Made by a program: the position numbers and the translations under genes. The notes under the pieces were generated by a model. The model ran no database searches. It was not told the origin of the DNA and was given only the letters and a program-made list of their open reading frames with translations. A stretch of DNA of 64,000 bases from JBBQWZ01 sp038210135 (lineage in GTDB: Bacteria; Acidobacteriota; Terriglobia; Bryobacterales; Bryobacteraceae): positions 186,001 through 250,000 of the forward strand of contig JBBQWZ010000002.1 in assembly GCA_038210135.1 (NCBI GenBank), in the 5' to 3' direction. Positions 54,637 to 63,998 of this stretch are shown piece after piece; the first letter of the stretch is position 1; each line of letters starts with the position of its first letter.

Positions 54637-55143
54637 ATGCACCTCACTCAAGCGGCGGATTACGGTGTCCGCGCCATGATTCATCTGGCGTCTCTCGAAC
54701 CCGGCTCCCGGATGTCGAGCCGCGGTCTTGCCGGCGCGGTCGGATCGCCGGAGCCCTTTCTCACGAAGGTGATGCAATCGCTCGCGGCCGCGCACCTCGT
54801 CTCTTCGCGCCGCGGAAACACCGGCGGGTTCGCGCTCGCTAAATCGCCGGAACAGATTTCCGTACTCGACGTCGTCGAGGCCATCGAGGGTCCAGTGGTC
54901 CTCAACAATTGCACCGAGTCGAATCAACCAGCCGACCAGCGCTGCTTCCGCATTTCGTGGTGCGCCGCGCACATCGTGTGGACCCAGGCGCAGATTGGTC
55001 TGCGACGCACGCTCGGCGCCGCCTTGCTGAGCGACCTCGCCGCCGATTCAATCCGGCGGCAGTTCCCCGCCGCCGCCGAAACCATCGCGCTAGGAACCGC
55101 GTACGAATCCTACGAATTCCATTCGGGAGCAGTCCCCAAATGA
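54637..55143 (+). CDS. Rrf2-family transcriptional regulator (probable Fe-S sensor)
   Basis: 168 aa. N-terminal winged helix starting LTQAADYGVRAMIHLA, with the family wing RRGNTGGFALAKSP. Three Cys within 18 residues (NNCTES ... RCFRISWC) sit where NsrR/IscR-type proteins bind an Fe-S cluster, so it may sense nitric oxide, redox or iron-sulfur status. Two palindromes lie just upstream. No clear target gene follows; the downstream frame is decayed. Confidence 0.88.
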   Translation: MHLTQAADYGVRAMIHLASLEPGSRMSSRGLAGAVGSPEPFLTKVMQSLAAAHLVSSRRGNTGGFALAKSPEQISVLDVVEAIEGPVVLNNCTESNQPADQRCFRISWCAAHIVWTQAQIGLRRTLGAALLSDLAADSIRRQFPAAAETIALGTAYESYEFHSGAVPK

Positions 55144-55449
55144 CCGACCTGGTGGTCGTGACGCAGATTCTGTTCTAGGCCTTCTTCTACAAACACCGCC
55201 GGAATCACCTTCAGCCTCTTCGTCCTCGCCAACCCCAATCGCCGCCTGACCCGGCGGAATCAATCCGCCGCGCGCGCTACCTCCGGAGGACTCCGCTTCC
55301 GACGCACTCCTTTCGGAGTGCTCTGTTCGCGGCTCGGTTTGATTCTATGAGCTTGTGGGCCAGGCTCTCGCGCGTCGGAAGCGGACCGCGCCGGAATCGG
55401 TTGGACGGCCGTGATAACCTGCCTCCACAAGGAGCAGCCAGCCCATCCC
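55144..55449. other. Non-coding stretch with decayed membrane-protein-like sequence and repeat copy C
   Basis: A 12-codon frame starts at 55140 and stops at 55178. After a frame change, NTAGITFSLFVLANPNRRL can be read, which looks like a degraded membrane-protein end. The remainder is repeat copy C and the leader of the next gene. Confidence 0.35.
55294..55340. repeat. Dispersed hairpin repeat, copy C
   Basis: CGCTTCCGACGCACTCC with stem GCACTCC-TTTC-GGAGTGC, perfect 7 bp. Relative to copy B two positions differ but pairing is preserved. Hairpin half only. Confidence 0.75.
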
Positions 55450-57168
55450 ATGCAACGCCGCCACTTCCTCGCCACCGGAGCCGCCATCGGAATCGCCCCG
55501 CTTGCCGCCGCCGACTCGACCGAACTCCCCAAAATTGGTCCCCACGCCGTCGCCAAGAACAAGAATCAGGTCGTCAGCAGTTCCCACCCGCTGGTGACCG
55601 AAACCATGATCGACATTCTCCGCGCCGGAGGCAACGCCGTCGACGCCGCGACCGCTGGATCCCTGATGAGCGCAACCGTCGAGCCGCACATGACCAACCA
55701 CGGCGGCAGCGTCGTGATGCTCTACTGGGACGCCAAAACTTCGAAGGCCCATCAACTCGAATCCACGGGAACTCTGGTTCCAGGGCTTCCCATGTTCCGG
55801 CCTCTGCCCTCCGGTCTGGGCGGCTTCGCTTCGCCATACGGACGTCCTTCAATGGCCGCCTGCATCCCCGGCTTCATCCCCGGCCTCGGAGCCGCCCATG
55901 CGCGATTCGGCTCGAAGCCCTGGGCCGATCTGTGCAAGCCGGCCATCCATTGGGCGGAACTAGGGCACCCCGTTTCTTCGTTCGAGTACGCGCAGTTGGT
56001 CTACGACGCGCCCTATACGACCTACTTCCCAAGCGGACGCGAGATCTTCACTCCCAATGGATTCCTGCCGCAGGCGGGCGAGCCATTTCGAAATCCCAAG
56101 CTGGCCTCGACGCTCAAGAATCTCGCCAAAGAGGGGCCCGAGTACTTCACCAAAGGCGACTGGGCGCGGCATTTCGTCGCCGAGGCCAACCAGTTGGGCT
56201 GGCGCATCCACCTCGACCACATGACCGCGATTCCGCCGCGTTGGGTCGAGCCTCTGCGCTACAAGTTCCGCGACTCCGAGATCCTGCAACTGAATCTGCC
56301 GGAGCGCACCGGAGTCTTCTCCGCTATGTACCTCGGGATTCTCGAACAGCTCGGCATTTCAAAGCTCGGGCACTATTCGCAATCGCCCGAGAGCCTGTAT
56401 TACATGGCGCACGCGCTGCGATGGGTCAATTGGGAGATGGGAATGCTCCACGATCCCGAGGTGTTCAACACGCCGGTCGAGCTCTACTTGTCGAGCGAGA
56501 AGCATAAGCTGATCGCGGCTTCGATTCGCGGTACCAAGCCCAAGCTGGACCTCACGCAGCACGTCCGCCTGACCGCGGGAAACCCCGCGCTGACTGCCGC
56601 CGGAATTCCGCCCGCGAGCGCCGGAAGCTGCGAGCTCAGCATCGCGGATTCGCAGGGAAACTGGTGCCAACTCCTCAACACCATGGCCGGCGGCGGCATC
56701 CCTGGAGCCGCCGTGGACGGAGTCTCGATGGCCGGCACAGCCGCCGAGCACGGCATGGACGCCATGTTCTCAGGCTTCCTCGCCGGCGGCGGCCGTCTAA
56801 GCTTCATCAGTGGCAGCACCATGCTCTTGAAGGACGGCAAGCCGTATCTCGCCTTCGGCACTCCAGGCGCGCCAAATTACACAGTGCCGCAGGTTCTGGC
56901 CAACCTCCTCGAATTCAACATGGAACCCTACGAAGCGACTTGCGCTCCGCGGTTTTGGCCCTTGCAGAACAACTACACGCTCGAAATCGAATTCCGCTTA
57001 GCGCCCGGGGTGACGGCGGGCATGGCGAAACTGGGCGTCGCGATCAAGCCCATGGAGATGCATGCTATGCGCACCGGCTCGTTCCAGGTTTGCTGGCGCG
57101 ATCCGAAGTCGGGCAAACTGAACGCCAGTGCGGATCCGAGGCGCTGCGGCAAGGCCGACGGCATCTAG
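55450..57168 (+). CDS. Gamma-glutamyltranspeptidase-like Ntn hydrolase with atypical nucleophile
   Basis: 572 aa with a Tat-type leader (QRRHFLATGAAIGIAPLAA). GGT layout: DAATAGSLMSATVEPHMTNHGG, then the autoprocessing region and PGAPNYTVPQVLANLLEF near the end. At the processing site the family TTH-x-S motif is GSCELS: Ser393-Cys394-Glu in place of Thr-Thr-His. Ser could still act as nucleophile, or the enzyme may be altered or inactive. Start at 55450 gives the complete leader. Confidence 0.82.
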   Translation: MQRRHFLATGAAIGIAPLAAADSTELPKIGPHAVAKNKNQVVSSSHPLVTETMIDILRAGGNAVDAATAGSLMSATVEPHMTNHGGSVVMLYWDAKTSKAHQLESTGTLVPGLPMFRPLPSGLGGFASPYGRPSMAACIPGFIPGLGAAHARFGSKPWADLCKPAIHWAELGHPVSSFEYAQLVYDAPYTTYFPSGREIFTPNGFLPQAGEPFRNPKLASTLKNLAKEGPEYFTKGDWARHFVAEANQLGWRIHLDHMTAIPPRWVEPLRYKFRDSEILQLNLPERTGVFSAMYLGILEQLGISKLGHYSQSPESLYYMAHALRWVNWEMGMLHDPEVFNTPVELYLSSEKHKLIAASIRGTKPKLDLTQHVRLTAGNPALTAAGIPPASAGSCELSIADSQGNWCQLLNTMAGGGIPGAAVDGVSMAGTAAEHGMDAMFSGFLAGGGRLSFISGSTMLLKDGKPYLAFGTPGAPNYTVPQVLANLLEFNMEPYEATCAPRFWPLQNNYTLEIEFRLAPGVTAGMAKLGVAIKPMEMHAMRTGSFQVCWRDPKSGKLNASADPRRCGKADGI

Positions 57169-57170
57169 GT

Positions 57171-58007
57171 TTACTGCCGGACCGGCGGATTCGCTCCGCC
57201 CAGCGGTTGCATGATCGCTGGATTGATTTCGCGCAAGGTGGAAGTCTGCAACGACTTCGTTCCGTCCAGATACGGAGCCCAGGTGTGTCCCATCTCCGGC
57301 GTGAGGAGTGGACGCCGCCCGGCGGCTGGAAACGTAATCATGACCCGGTCGTCTTTCGGATAGAAGGTGTAGATCCACTCGTTCGCGATCAGCGCTTCCG
57401 GGATCAGCACGCGCACTCGAACTTCCCGCGCCTGCAAGTACTGCGACTGCAACTCCTTCAGCGCGGCCGCCACTTCCTGACTTCGCCATTCGCGATGATC
57501 GAGATGCGGCGACTCCGAGAAGAGGATGCCAATCTTCTTGCGTCCACCAACACTCAATCTGGCGGCGATGTGTCCATAATCCGCGGTCACTTGTTTCCCG
57601 ATCGTCGTCACCACAGGATGGGCAAAGCGCTCCGCGATCACTCGCTCCAAACGCGCCAAGCCATCGGGCGTCGAAAGCTGACCGCTATAAATCAGGGGAG
57701 CTTCGCGCTCGAGATTCGCGATTTCCCGGTCGTTGCCGACCAACTCCTCGAGCGTCGCGCGGCCCAGCAATCGCGCGAGCACCGCATCCAGGTATTCCTG
57801 GTCGCGGACCGCGTAATCGAGGTTGCTCTGGAAGCAAGTGCGCTCCTGGATCATGGCGTCGAGCAGGCGCTTCCGGAGCTCCGCCACCTTCACTGGGTCC
57901 GCTTTGGACTGTTCGCCGGGAGGAGCTTTCGCCGGATCCGGCACTGGCACGCAGGAGGTGATCGCAAGTAGAAGTGAGGCGATTGCCAAGGGCTTTCCGA
58001 TCCGCAC
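57171..58007 (-). CDS. Lipoprotein of unknown function
   Basis: 278 aa from GTG at 58007, preceded by a perfect AGGAGG. Lipobox-like leader LAIASLLLAITSC with Cys19. Charged helical body (KVAELRKRLLDAMIQERTC). Ends 2 bp after the GGT-like gene on the opposite strand. No known domain recognised. Confidence 0.7.
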   Translation of the reverse strand: MRIGKPLAIASLLLAITSCVPVPDPAKAPPGEQSKADPVKVAELRKRLLDAMIQERTCFQSNLDYAVRDQEYLDAVLARLLGRATLEELVGNDREIANLEREAPLIYSGQLSTPDGLARLERVIAERFAHPVVTTIGKQVTADYGHIAARLSVGGRKKIGILFSESPHLDHREWRSQEVAAALKELQSQYLQAREVRVRVLIPEALIANEWIYTFYPKDDRVMITFPAAGRRPLLTPEMGHTWAPYLDGTKSLQTSTLREINPAIMQPLGGANPPVRQ

Positions 58008-58078
58008 GAATCCTCCTAAAGGCTCATCCAACTTCTCACAAACCGGCGGCGTGCCGTCGTGCATCTACATTGGAGAAC

Positions 58079-58417
58079 ATGTTCGCGATCGAAATTCTGG
58101 TCTTCATCCTCGCCGTCATCGCGCTTAGCGTGCGCGGACTTTGGATGGAGTACGCCGCCAATCGCAACGAAGCCCGGCAGGACGCCGCTTTATCCGTTCG
58201 GCTCGACCCGATGATTGGCGCGCCGGTCTCGGGCGCCATCGAGCAATTCGGACAGCCGGCGGAGTACCTAGCCGGAACCACCGGACGCGCTTTATACGTC
58301 TGGCGCGCGCCGCCCGCCACACGCTTTCCGCTTGGCCGCGGCGTGTTAGTCGTAACCATCACCGCCGACGCCGAAGGCATAATTCGCGCCGTCAACTGGA
58401 AGGCGCGCGCCACCTGA
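58079..58417 (+). CDS. Small membrane-anchored protein
   Basis: 112 aa; one N-terminal helix (AIEILVFILAVIALSVRGLW) then a soluble domain with SGAIEQFGQPAEYL and VLVVTITADAEG. Divergent from the lipoprotein gene across 71 bp. Family not recognised. Confidence 0.65.
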   Translation: MFAIEILVFILAVIALSVRGLWMEYAANRNEARQDAALSVRLDPMIGAPVSGAIEQFGQPAEYLAGTTGRALYVWRAPPATRFPLGRGVLVVTITADAEGIIRAVNWKARAT

Positions 58418-58422
58418 GTGGC

Positions 58423-59937
58423 TTACTTCCGGGCCTTCTTCACCGACTTCACCGGCTTCGCCGAGGCGACCTTCTTCCCGCGCGAAAGTGCGGCCTTCGC
58501 CGCCGACCCCGCGGCCTTCTCGGCGCGGTCTTCGACCGCCAGCAGGCAATCCGGATCCGCCTTTACGATCAACTTCAGGATGCGCGGTGTGTCGGGGTGG
58601 CCCTGCCGCTTGCGCGCTTCATACAAAGCGTACGCGGCCAGCAGGCGGGCGCGTTCGAGAGAAATGCGGGCGAGCGGCGATGGGTTCTTCGGATTCAACC
58701 GCGCGAGCTCATCGGCGAATACCTGGATGTCGTCGGGCGACGGATTTTCGCCTCCCAGCGGATCGGTGAGCAGCACGGTGTCTACCGCCAGAATCCCGCG
58801 GACACGCCGCGAAACCACCGGATCCTTCTTACTCTCGGACAGCGCTTGATCGGCCAGCCTGCGCCGCCGGATAATGGCCGCCAGAAACTGGCCGGCGTCG
58901 CCGGTCGCCGCGGCCTGATGCACCAGCGTCTGACCGAGCCGGACCTTCAATAACGGATTGCCGGTGCGGGCCAGGCCGTCTTCGAGCACGCTCACCGCTT
59001 CCTGAACTCGCCCCAGCAGGCGCAGCGAATAGCCGTAGTCGGCGATGATGCTGGGGTCGTTCGGATCCTTGACTAGAATCTGCAGGCACAGCTCGTGAAT
59101 ACGGACCCAGTCGGAGCGGTAATGATAAGCGCGCTCCAGTTCCTTCATCGCCTTTAGATCGCCGGGCTCGCGGCTGAGATGGCGGTGTAGGCGATCGATC
59201 TCTTTGTTCAGGCCGAGCTTGGTGAAGAACGTCTCGCTCGGAATCAGGCTTTGCAGGTTGCTGCCGCGATACCGTTTCCAGGCGCGCTCGAAGCATTCGA
59301 TCAAGCGGCGGTTAATGGATGCTCTCCAACGCAGGCCGCCGAAGCGCTCGTACACGTTGAACAACTGGCCGAGGCGCGGATCGGCTTCTCCCGAAATGCG
59401 GAGCGCATGCAAGCCGGAGAGGATCTCCTGGACTGTGCGGGACGCTTCGGCGTCCAACCGCTTGCTGAGCGTTGCGAACTCGGCGAGCGGTACGCCGAGG
59501 CGATGCCCTTCCCACAATGCGGCGGCAAGGGCGGTGTCGTCGGCGTGACGCCCGTCGCGTGATGGCTCGAGAATCCCGGCACGCGCAGCCTCTTCGACGA
59601 AAGCCGGCGGAGGCGGTTCCGCGATCACGCGGCGTTCTTCGGGCAGCGTCGCCGTGCCCGCGGCCGCGAGATCGCGGCGGATCCGCGTCGAGTCGTAACC
59701 GGATTGGCGGAACAAGCGGGCAATCTCTTCGAGGCTCAAGCGATAGGAGTCCTGCGCGGTCTTGACCAGTTTGATGAGGTCCACGGTCTCGCGCCGGTAG
59801 AGGGCGGAGGTCCGTCCGACGCGCAGCGGAAGAGGCAGTACGCCTTTTCGCAAGTAGAAGTGAATGGTCTGCCGGTGTGCTCCCGAAAGCTTCACCAGTC
59901 CGCTGATACTCAGCAAGGGATCAGACGCGGTAGGCAT
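58423..59937 (-). CDS. MerR-type DNA-binding protein with TPR-like C-terminal region
   Basis: 504 aa. N-terminal MerR helix-turn-helix (ISGLVKLSGAHRQTIHFYLRKGVLP), followed by helical repeats including KAMKELERAYHYRSDW and PSIIADYGYSLRLLGRVQEAV, and a Lys/Ala-rich basic tail (KKVASAKPVKSVKKARK). No effector-binding Cys set. Convergent with the small membrane protein gene. The regulator-TPR combination suggests control by protein contacts. Confidence 0.78.
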   Translation of the reverse strand: MPTASDPLLSISGLVKLSGAHRQTIHFYLRKGVLPLPLRVGRTSALYRRETVDLIKLVKTAQDSYRLSLEEIARLFRQSGYDSTRIRRDLAAAGTATLPEERRVIAEPPPPAFVEEAARAGILEPSRDGRHADDTALAAALWEGHRLGVPLAEFATLSKRLDAEASRTVQEILSGLHALRISGEADPRLGQLFNVYERFGGLRWRASINRRLIECFERAWKRYRGSNLQSLIPSETFFTKLGLNKEIDRLHRHLSREPGDLKAMKELERAYHYRSDWVRIHELCLQILVKDPNDPSIIADYGYSLRLLGRVQEAVSVLEDGLARTGNPLLKVRLGQTLVHQAAATGDAGQFLAAIIRRRRLADQALSESKKDPVVSRRVRGILAVDTVLLTDPLGGENPSPDDIQVFADELARLNPKNPSPLARISLERARLLAAYALYEARKRQGHPDTPRILKLIVKADPDCLLAVEDRAEKAAGSAAKAALSRGKKVASAKPVKSVKKARK

Positions 59938-60081
59938 TGTGTATACAACGACTATATAACTATGCAGTGAGAACCGGCCAGTGGGCCGGTGTCAAGAAAT
60001 GTAAGGAGCCAGAGCCTGCGGGAGCTTGCGTTCCGGCGACGAAGTCGGAGGCCGGTCGAATCGCCTACGAACGCCGCGCAA

Positions 60082-60110
60082 GGTCCCCTCGCTGACGCTC
60101 GGGGTTCAAT
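60082..60110. repeat. Dispersed repeat, head half only (copy E)
   Basis: GGTCCCCTCGCTGACGCTCG then GGGTTCA; corresponds to the second half of copies B and D. Located between the MerR-TPR and TadE-like genes. Confidence 0.6.
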
Positions 60111-60121
60111 CCGGTGTGAAT

Positions 60122-60538
60122 TTACTGCGAGATTTGCATTTGGGCAGCGCTGCTGACGGTAGTGGAGGAATGGAGGATGGCGCCGACGACGCCAGGGTGA
60201 CTGTAAGTGACCAGGATTCGGACGGCGGCGCCCGGGTTGTTGTTCGGCGTCCAGGTCGCGGTGACCTTCAGGTCGTGTGCGATCAAGCCGACCGCCTGCG
60301 CGCGAACGAACTGCTCGATCGAGGCTTCGGTCGCCGGTTCCGGACTCGCATTACCCCGCACGCAGGCGTAGCGGGCGGCTTCCTGCGCGGCATAGGCGAC
60401 GAAATTGTAGGCATAGGTCAGCCGTGCGAATTCCATGGTGCCGAACAGGATCGAGGTGACAACGATCAGCGAGAGCGCCGTCTCGATCATGGCCTGACCG
60501 CGTTGTCTTAGGCGGCGAGATGGAGTCGCGCTGATCAT
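60122..60538 (-). CDS. TadE-like pilus-associated protein
   Basis: 138 aa from ATG at 60538, overlapping the previous stop (ATGA). Basic N-terminus, then RGQAMIETALSLIVVTSILFGTMEFAR, the TadE motif with Glu5-like acid in a single helix. Probably a minor pilin processed by a prepilin peptidase. Confidence 0.82.
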   Translation of the reverse strand: MISATPSRRLRQRGQAMIETALSLIVVTSILFGTMEFARLTYAYNFVAYAAQEAARYACVRGNASPEPATEASIEQFVRAQAVGLIAHDLKVTATWTPNNNPGAAVRILVTYSHPGVVGAILHSSTTVSSAAQMQISQ

Positions 60539-60984
60539 CAATACACCCTCAGGATCGCAGCGCCTTTGAGCGACTGCGTGGCTGGGATTCCCGGCCAGTG
60601 GATCAGTGTTTCAAAGGGCAATTCCGTGGTGACATGCACGTAGCCATTGGGCGCGCGCCCCTCGCAACTGGCCGTGCAACTGACGCGCTTGCCGGATTCA
60701 GGGCACTGGCAGTAGCGCTCGGCGGTTGCCTGGAGGCCAGCGGGTCCGCTGCCGAGGGCGGCCTGTTTCATGCCGGCCAAGTCGGCCGAATCCGCCTCGC
60801 TGAGGAGTCCGAACTGAGCTCCGGCGCGGGCGGCTCCGGCGGCAATTTCGCTCGAGTGGAAGATGCGGGCGAAGTCGGCGACTCCAAAGAACAAGAGCAG
60901 GAGGGTGGTCGAGAAAAGAGCGAGTTCGAGCACTGCGTTGCCTCGTTGCGCAGGGCCTCGGGTAATGGGTCGGCTCGTCGTCAT
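60538..60984 (-). CDS. TadE/TadG-like protein with Cys-rich loop
   Basis: 148 aa from ATG at 60984, 4 nt after the upstream stop. Helix RGNAVLELALFSTTLLLLFFGVADFARIF; later a four-Cys loop (YCQCPESGKRVSCTASC), likely disulfide-bonded outside the cell. Second of three Tad-like genes. Confidence 0.8.
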   Translation of the reverse strand: MTTSRPITRGPAQRGNAVLELALFSTTLLLLFFGVADFARIFHSSEIAAGAARAGAQFGLLSEADSADLAGMKQAALGSGPAGLQATAERYCQCPESGKRVSCTASCEGRAPNGYVHVTTELPFETLIHWPGIPATQSLKGAAILRVY

Positions 60985-60988
60985 CGAA

Positions 60989-61432
60989 TTACTCGGCGAG
61001 CCTGGGCCTGCCGTCCACCAGCGCGACGGCGCGAGCCCTGATCGTGGTGGAGGATTGCCCGAGAATGCGCATAAAGGAGGTGGGAACGGCTTGCGTGACG
61101 CTTGCTTCCACGGCCTTTTCATTCTTGCGATAAGCGCCGGCAGCCGGGGGACTCTCGATGGCGATCACGGTGTTCCGCTGGCCATCGACGAAGCCGTTGA
61201 GCGCGGCGTCCACGCGGGCCGCCTGCATCATGTTGTCGCGGTCTCCGCGCTGGAGTTCGAACGCGGCGGAAAGGGCGGCGCTGTCGGCGGCGGTTTGTGC
61301 GCGGCGGCGGACGACTTCCATATACCCCGAGTCCACGGCGAGTCCGGCAAAGGCGGCCAGGGTGACGATCGAAACGGCGGCCAGCAAGGACACATATCCA
61401 CGTTCGGGTCGCTTCTTGATCGCGCTGGTCAC
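60989..61432 (-). CDS. TadG-like protein (first of three)
   Basis: 147 aa from GTG at 61432 with AGGAGAGG upstream. N-terminal helix ERGYVSLLAAVSIVTLAAFAGLAVDSGYMEVVRRRAQTAADSAAL, the TadG pattern of a single helix followed by the ADSAAL motif. The pilus ATPases, secretin and major pilin are not in the window. Confidence 0.8.
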   Translation of the reverse strand: MTSAIKKRPERGYVSLLAAVSIVTLAAFAGLAVDSGYMEVVRRRAQTAADSAALSAAFELQRGDRDNMMQAARVDAALNGFVDGQRNTVIAIESPPAAGAYRKNEKAVEASVTQAVPTSFMRILGQSSTTIRARAVALVDGRPRLAE

Positions 61433-61845
61433 GAGATACCTCTCCTCTCTAGAAGTATCGGTCGGCCTGGGCTCGCTTGGCATCGGGGAAACGCCTTAGT
61501 TTTATCCAAATCGCAAGCGCCCAAACCGGCTTGAAGCCCGAGGGTCGGCGAGGAGACCCACAAAAATGAGCTTTGGGGTTCAAGCTGGCGGGAGCGTGGG
61601 TGCGCGGTCGAAAATAGAGATTAGTTTCCGCCTCTGACGCGCTCCTTCGGAGCACATGGGCGCGGCTCGGATTCGATTACCCGAAGATGGCGGCTTGCCT
61701 TTTGCGAGTTTTGGATGGATTCCACGGCGATTTGGTGGAGGTTTTCTTGTTGTGGGGGTGGAGTCCGATCGCTCACGCTCAGGGTTCAACGCGACGCTAA
61801 GCGCCTACTGCGCGGCTGGCGGAATCGCCGGCGTATCTGCTTAGG
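61433..61845. other. Intergenic region with repeat copy D
   Basis: No gene recognised. Contains both halves of the dispersed repeat; the overlapping short frames share sequence with frames at copy B and are repeat products rather than genes. Confidence 0.6.
61628..61790. repeat. Dispersed hairpin repeat, copy D (both halves)
   Basis: Hairpin half at 61628-61680 (GCGCTCC-TTC-GGAGCAC, one mismatch) and second half at about 61766-61790 (GATCGCTCACGCTCAGGGTT), ~85 bp apart, longer than the spacing in copy B. Confidence 0.7.
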
Positions 61846-63015
61846 CTATTTTTCGGTCAGGGCGGCGACGCCGGGGAGTTCGATTCCCGCGAGGTATTCG
61901 AGGGAGGCTCCGCCGCCGGTTGAGATGTGCGAGATCTTGTCGGACACGCCGGCGGACTTGATGGCCTTCTCGGAATCGCCTCCGCCGACGAGCGAGACGG
62001 CTCCGGACGAGGCAACGGCTTTCGCCAGCGCGACGGTTCCTGTGTCGAAGGGAGGCATCTCGAATACGCCCATGGGGCCGTTCCAGATGATGGTTTTCGA
62101 GCCGCCGATCACCGACTCATATGCAGCGATGGTGGCCGGACCAATATCGAGCGCCATTTTGTCGTCAGGGATTAAGGTGACGGTTTCATTTTCCGCGCCA
62201 GCTTTGCATTCCGCCGCGACCACGTGATCGGTGGGCAGCAAGATCTTGCCGCCGGCTTCGGCGAGCAGCGACTTGGCGAGCTCGACCTTGTCTTCCTCGA
62301 CCAGCGATTTTCCTGTCGGCAAGCCTTGCGCCTTCAGAAATGTGTAGGCCATGGCGCCGCCGATTAACAACTTGTCCACGAACCTCATGAGGTTCTGAAT
62401 GACTTCGATCTTGTCGGATACTTTTGCGCCGCCCAGAATCGCGATGCAGGGATGCTCAGGATTCTTAGTCACTTTTTCGAGATATTCGAGTTCCTTATCC
62501 ATTAAGAGACCGGCAGCGGCTTGAGGCACAAACTGAATCATGCCGACAGTCGAAGCGTGGGCTCGATGAGCGGAACCGAAAGCATCGTTGACATACACGT
62601 CGCATAACGCGGCGAGTTGTTTCGAAAAAGCAGGGTCGTTGGCTTCTTCCTCTTTATGGAAGCGGAGATTCTCGAGCAGCAGGATTCCGCCGGGCTTGGG
62701 GAGCATGGCTTCGACCGCCGCTCCGATGCAATCGGGAGCCATGGCGACGGGCTTACCGAGCAATTCCGCAAGTTTCGCCGCGCACGGCGCGAGGCTCATT
62801 TCGGCGTTGGGTCTGCCTTTGGGGCGACCAAGATGGCTGGCGAGAATCAGGCCGGCGCCCTGCTCTAACGCGTATTGAATGGAGGGAAGAGACGCGCGGA
62901 TGCGCTTGTCGGAGGTAATTTCTTTGCCGCCTGCGGCGAGGGGCACATTAAAGTCAACGCGCAGGAACACGCGTTTTCCCTTGAGGTCAAGGTCACGGAT
63001 GGAGAGTTTAGACAT
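61846..63015 (-). CDS. pgk: Phosphoglycerate kinase
   Basis: 389 aa. VFLRVDFNVPL near the start, LASHLGRPKG, LENLRFHKEE, AILGGAKVSDKI and the C-terminal nucleotide-site VGGGDSEKAI/TGGGASLEYLAG. Glycolytic ATP-forming step. ATG at 63015; no strong Shine-Dalgarno. Followed by no terminator that I can identify. Confidence 0.97.
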   Translation of the reverse strand: MSKLSIRDLDLKGKRVFLRVDFNVPLAAGGKEITSDKRIRASLPSIQYALEQGAGLILASHLGRPKGRPNAEMSLAPCAAKLAELLGKPVAMAPDCIGAAVEAMLPKPGGILLLENLRFHKEEEANDPAFSKQLAALCDVYVNDAFGSAHRAHASTVGMIQFVPQAAAGLLMDKELEYLEKVTKNPEHPCIAILGGAKVSDKIEVIQNLMRFVDKLLIGGAMAYTFLKAQGLPTGKSLVEEDKVELAKSLLAEAGGKILLPTDHVVAAECKAGAENETVTLIPDDKMALDIGPATIAAYESVIGGSKTIIWNGPMGVFEMPPFDTGTVALAKAVASSGAVSLVGGGDSEKAIKSAGVSDKISHISTGGGASLEYLAGIELPGVAALTEK

Positions 63016-63068
63016 AAGAAGACGTGAGCAGCTTTTATGCTACCCAGTTCCGGCGTCCCCCGTTTTCG

Positions 63069-63998
63069 CTAATTCGCAGCGGAATGGTCCGCTTTAAGGT
63101 TGAAGGCGGTACGCAGCGCGGCGCCGATTTGCCGCATGGCAACGTGCGCTTCGGGCATGACATCGCCGGCGGCCAAGAAGCCGTGGATGGCGTTCGGATA
63201 CCGCGTGACAGGGGCGGCGACACCGTCGGCTTCGAGGCGCTTGGCGTAGTCTTCGCCTTCGTCTCTGAGGACGTCGCACTCGGCGGTAATAATGAAGGCT
63301 GGCGGAAGTCCGGCGAAGGATTTCGCGCGGCTCGGAACGGCTAGCGGATTGCTCGCTTGCGCGGGGTCCTGAACATACATCGCCCACATCGCGCCTATCG
63401 CTTCGCGTGACAGGAGGATGCCGTCGTTTTCGGCGTACGAGGGTTGATCGAGCGTGTTATCGGTGACGGGATAGATGAGGACCTGGAGCGCGAGTTCGGG
63501 ACCGTCTCGATCGCGGCAGGCGAGCGTCATTGCGGCGGAAAGGCAGCCTCCGGCGCTATCGCCCCCGATGGCGAGGGGCACGCCGGGGTAAGTTTTCGCG
63601 ACCCACTCGATGGCGGCATAGCAATCGTCGATGGCGGCGGGAAATGGATTCACGGGAGCGAGGCGGTACTCGACGCTGGCCACGATCGCCCCCGATTCGT
63701 TGCAAATTTCGCGGCAGATGGTGTCGTATTGATCGAGCGTTCCGAGGTAGAAGGCGCCGCCGTGAATGTAGATGAGGACGGGAAGCTCGGCGTCAGGAGG
63801 GGATCCGGCGGGGCGGTAGACGCGGACTTTGCCGTGACCGACGGCGACGGTTTCGACGTGCGCGACTTGCTGGGGCGGTCCGGAGTAGGAGCAAAGGCGG
63901 TCCATCATGGCGTGGGCGGCTTCGAGGGTGAAGTCCTGGGGCGCGATAGGTGGCGCGACTTTCTGTAGCCAGTCGAGTATGTGTTGGGGAACGGGCAA
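63069..63998 (-). CDS. HSL-family alpha/beta-hydrolase (esterase/lipase), start at window edge
   Basis: At least 309 aa. Oxyanion motif YIHGGAFYLG, nucleophile GGDSAGGCL, acid in ECDVLRDEG and His in YPNAIHGF: a complete triad of the hormone-sensitive-lipase/acetyl-hydrolase family. The first codon seen is TTG at 63998; the true start may lie beyond the window. Confidence 0.88.
   Translation of the reverse strand: MPVPQHILDWLQKVAPPIAPQDFTLEAAHAMMDRLCSYSGPPQQVAHVETVAVGHGKVRVYRPAGSPPDAELPVLIYIHGGAFYLGTLDQYDTICREICNESGAIVASVEYRLAPVNPFPAAIDDCYAAIEWVAKTYPGVPLAIGGDSAGGCLSAAMTLACRDRDGPELALQVLIYPVTDNTLDQPSYAENDGILLSREAIGAMWAMYVQDPAQASNPLAVPSRAKSFAGLPPAFIITAECDVLRDEGEDYAKRLEADGVAAPVTRYPNAIHGFLAAGDVMPEAHVAMRQIGAALRTAFNLKADHSAAN

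Noticed and set aside
56664..57971. 435-codon plus-strand frame across the GGT-like and lipoprotein genes
   Set aside because: Overlaps two recognised genes in other frames and has low-complexity content.
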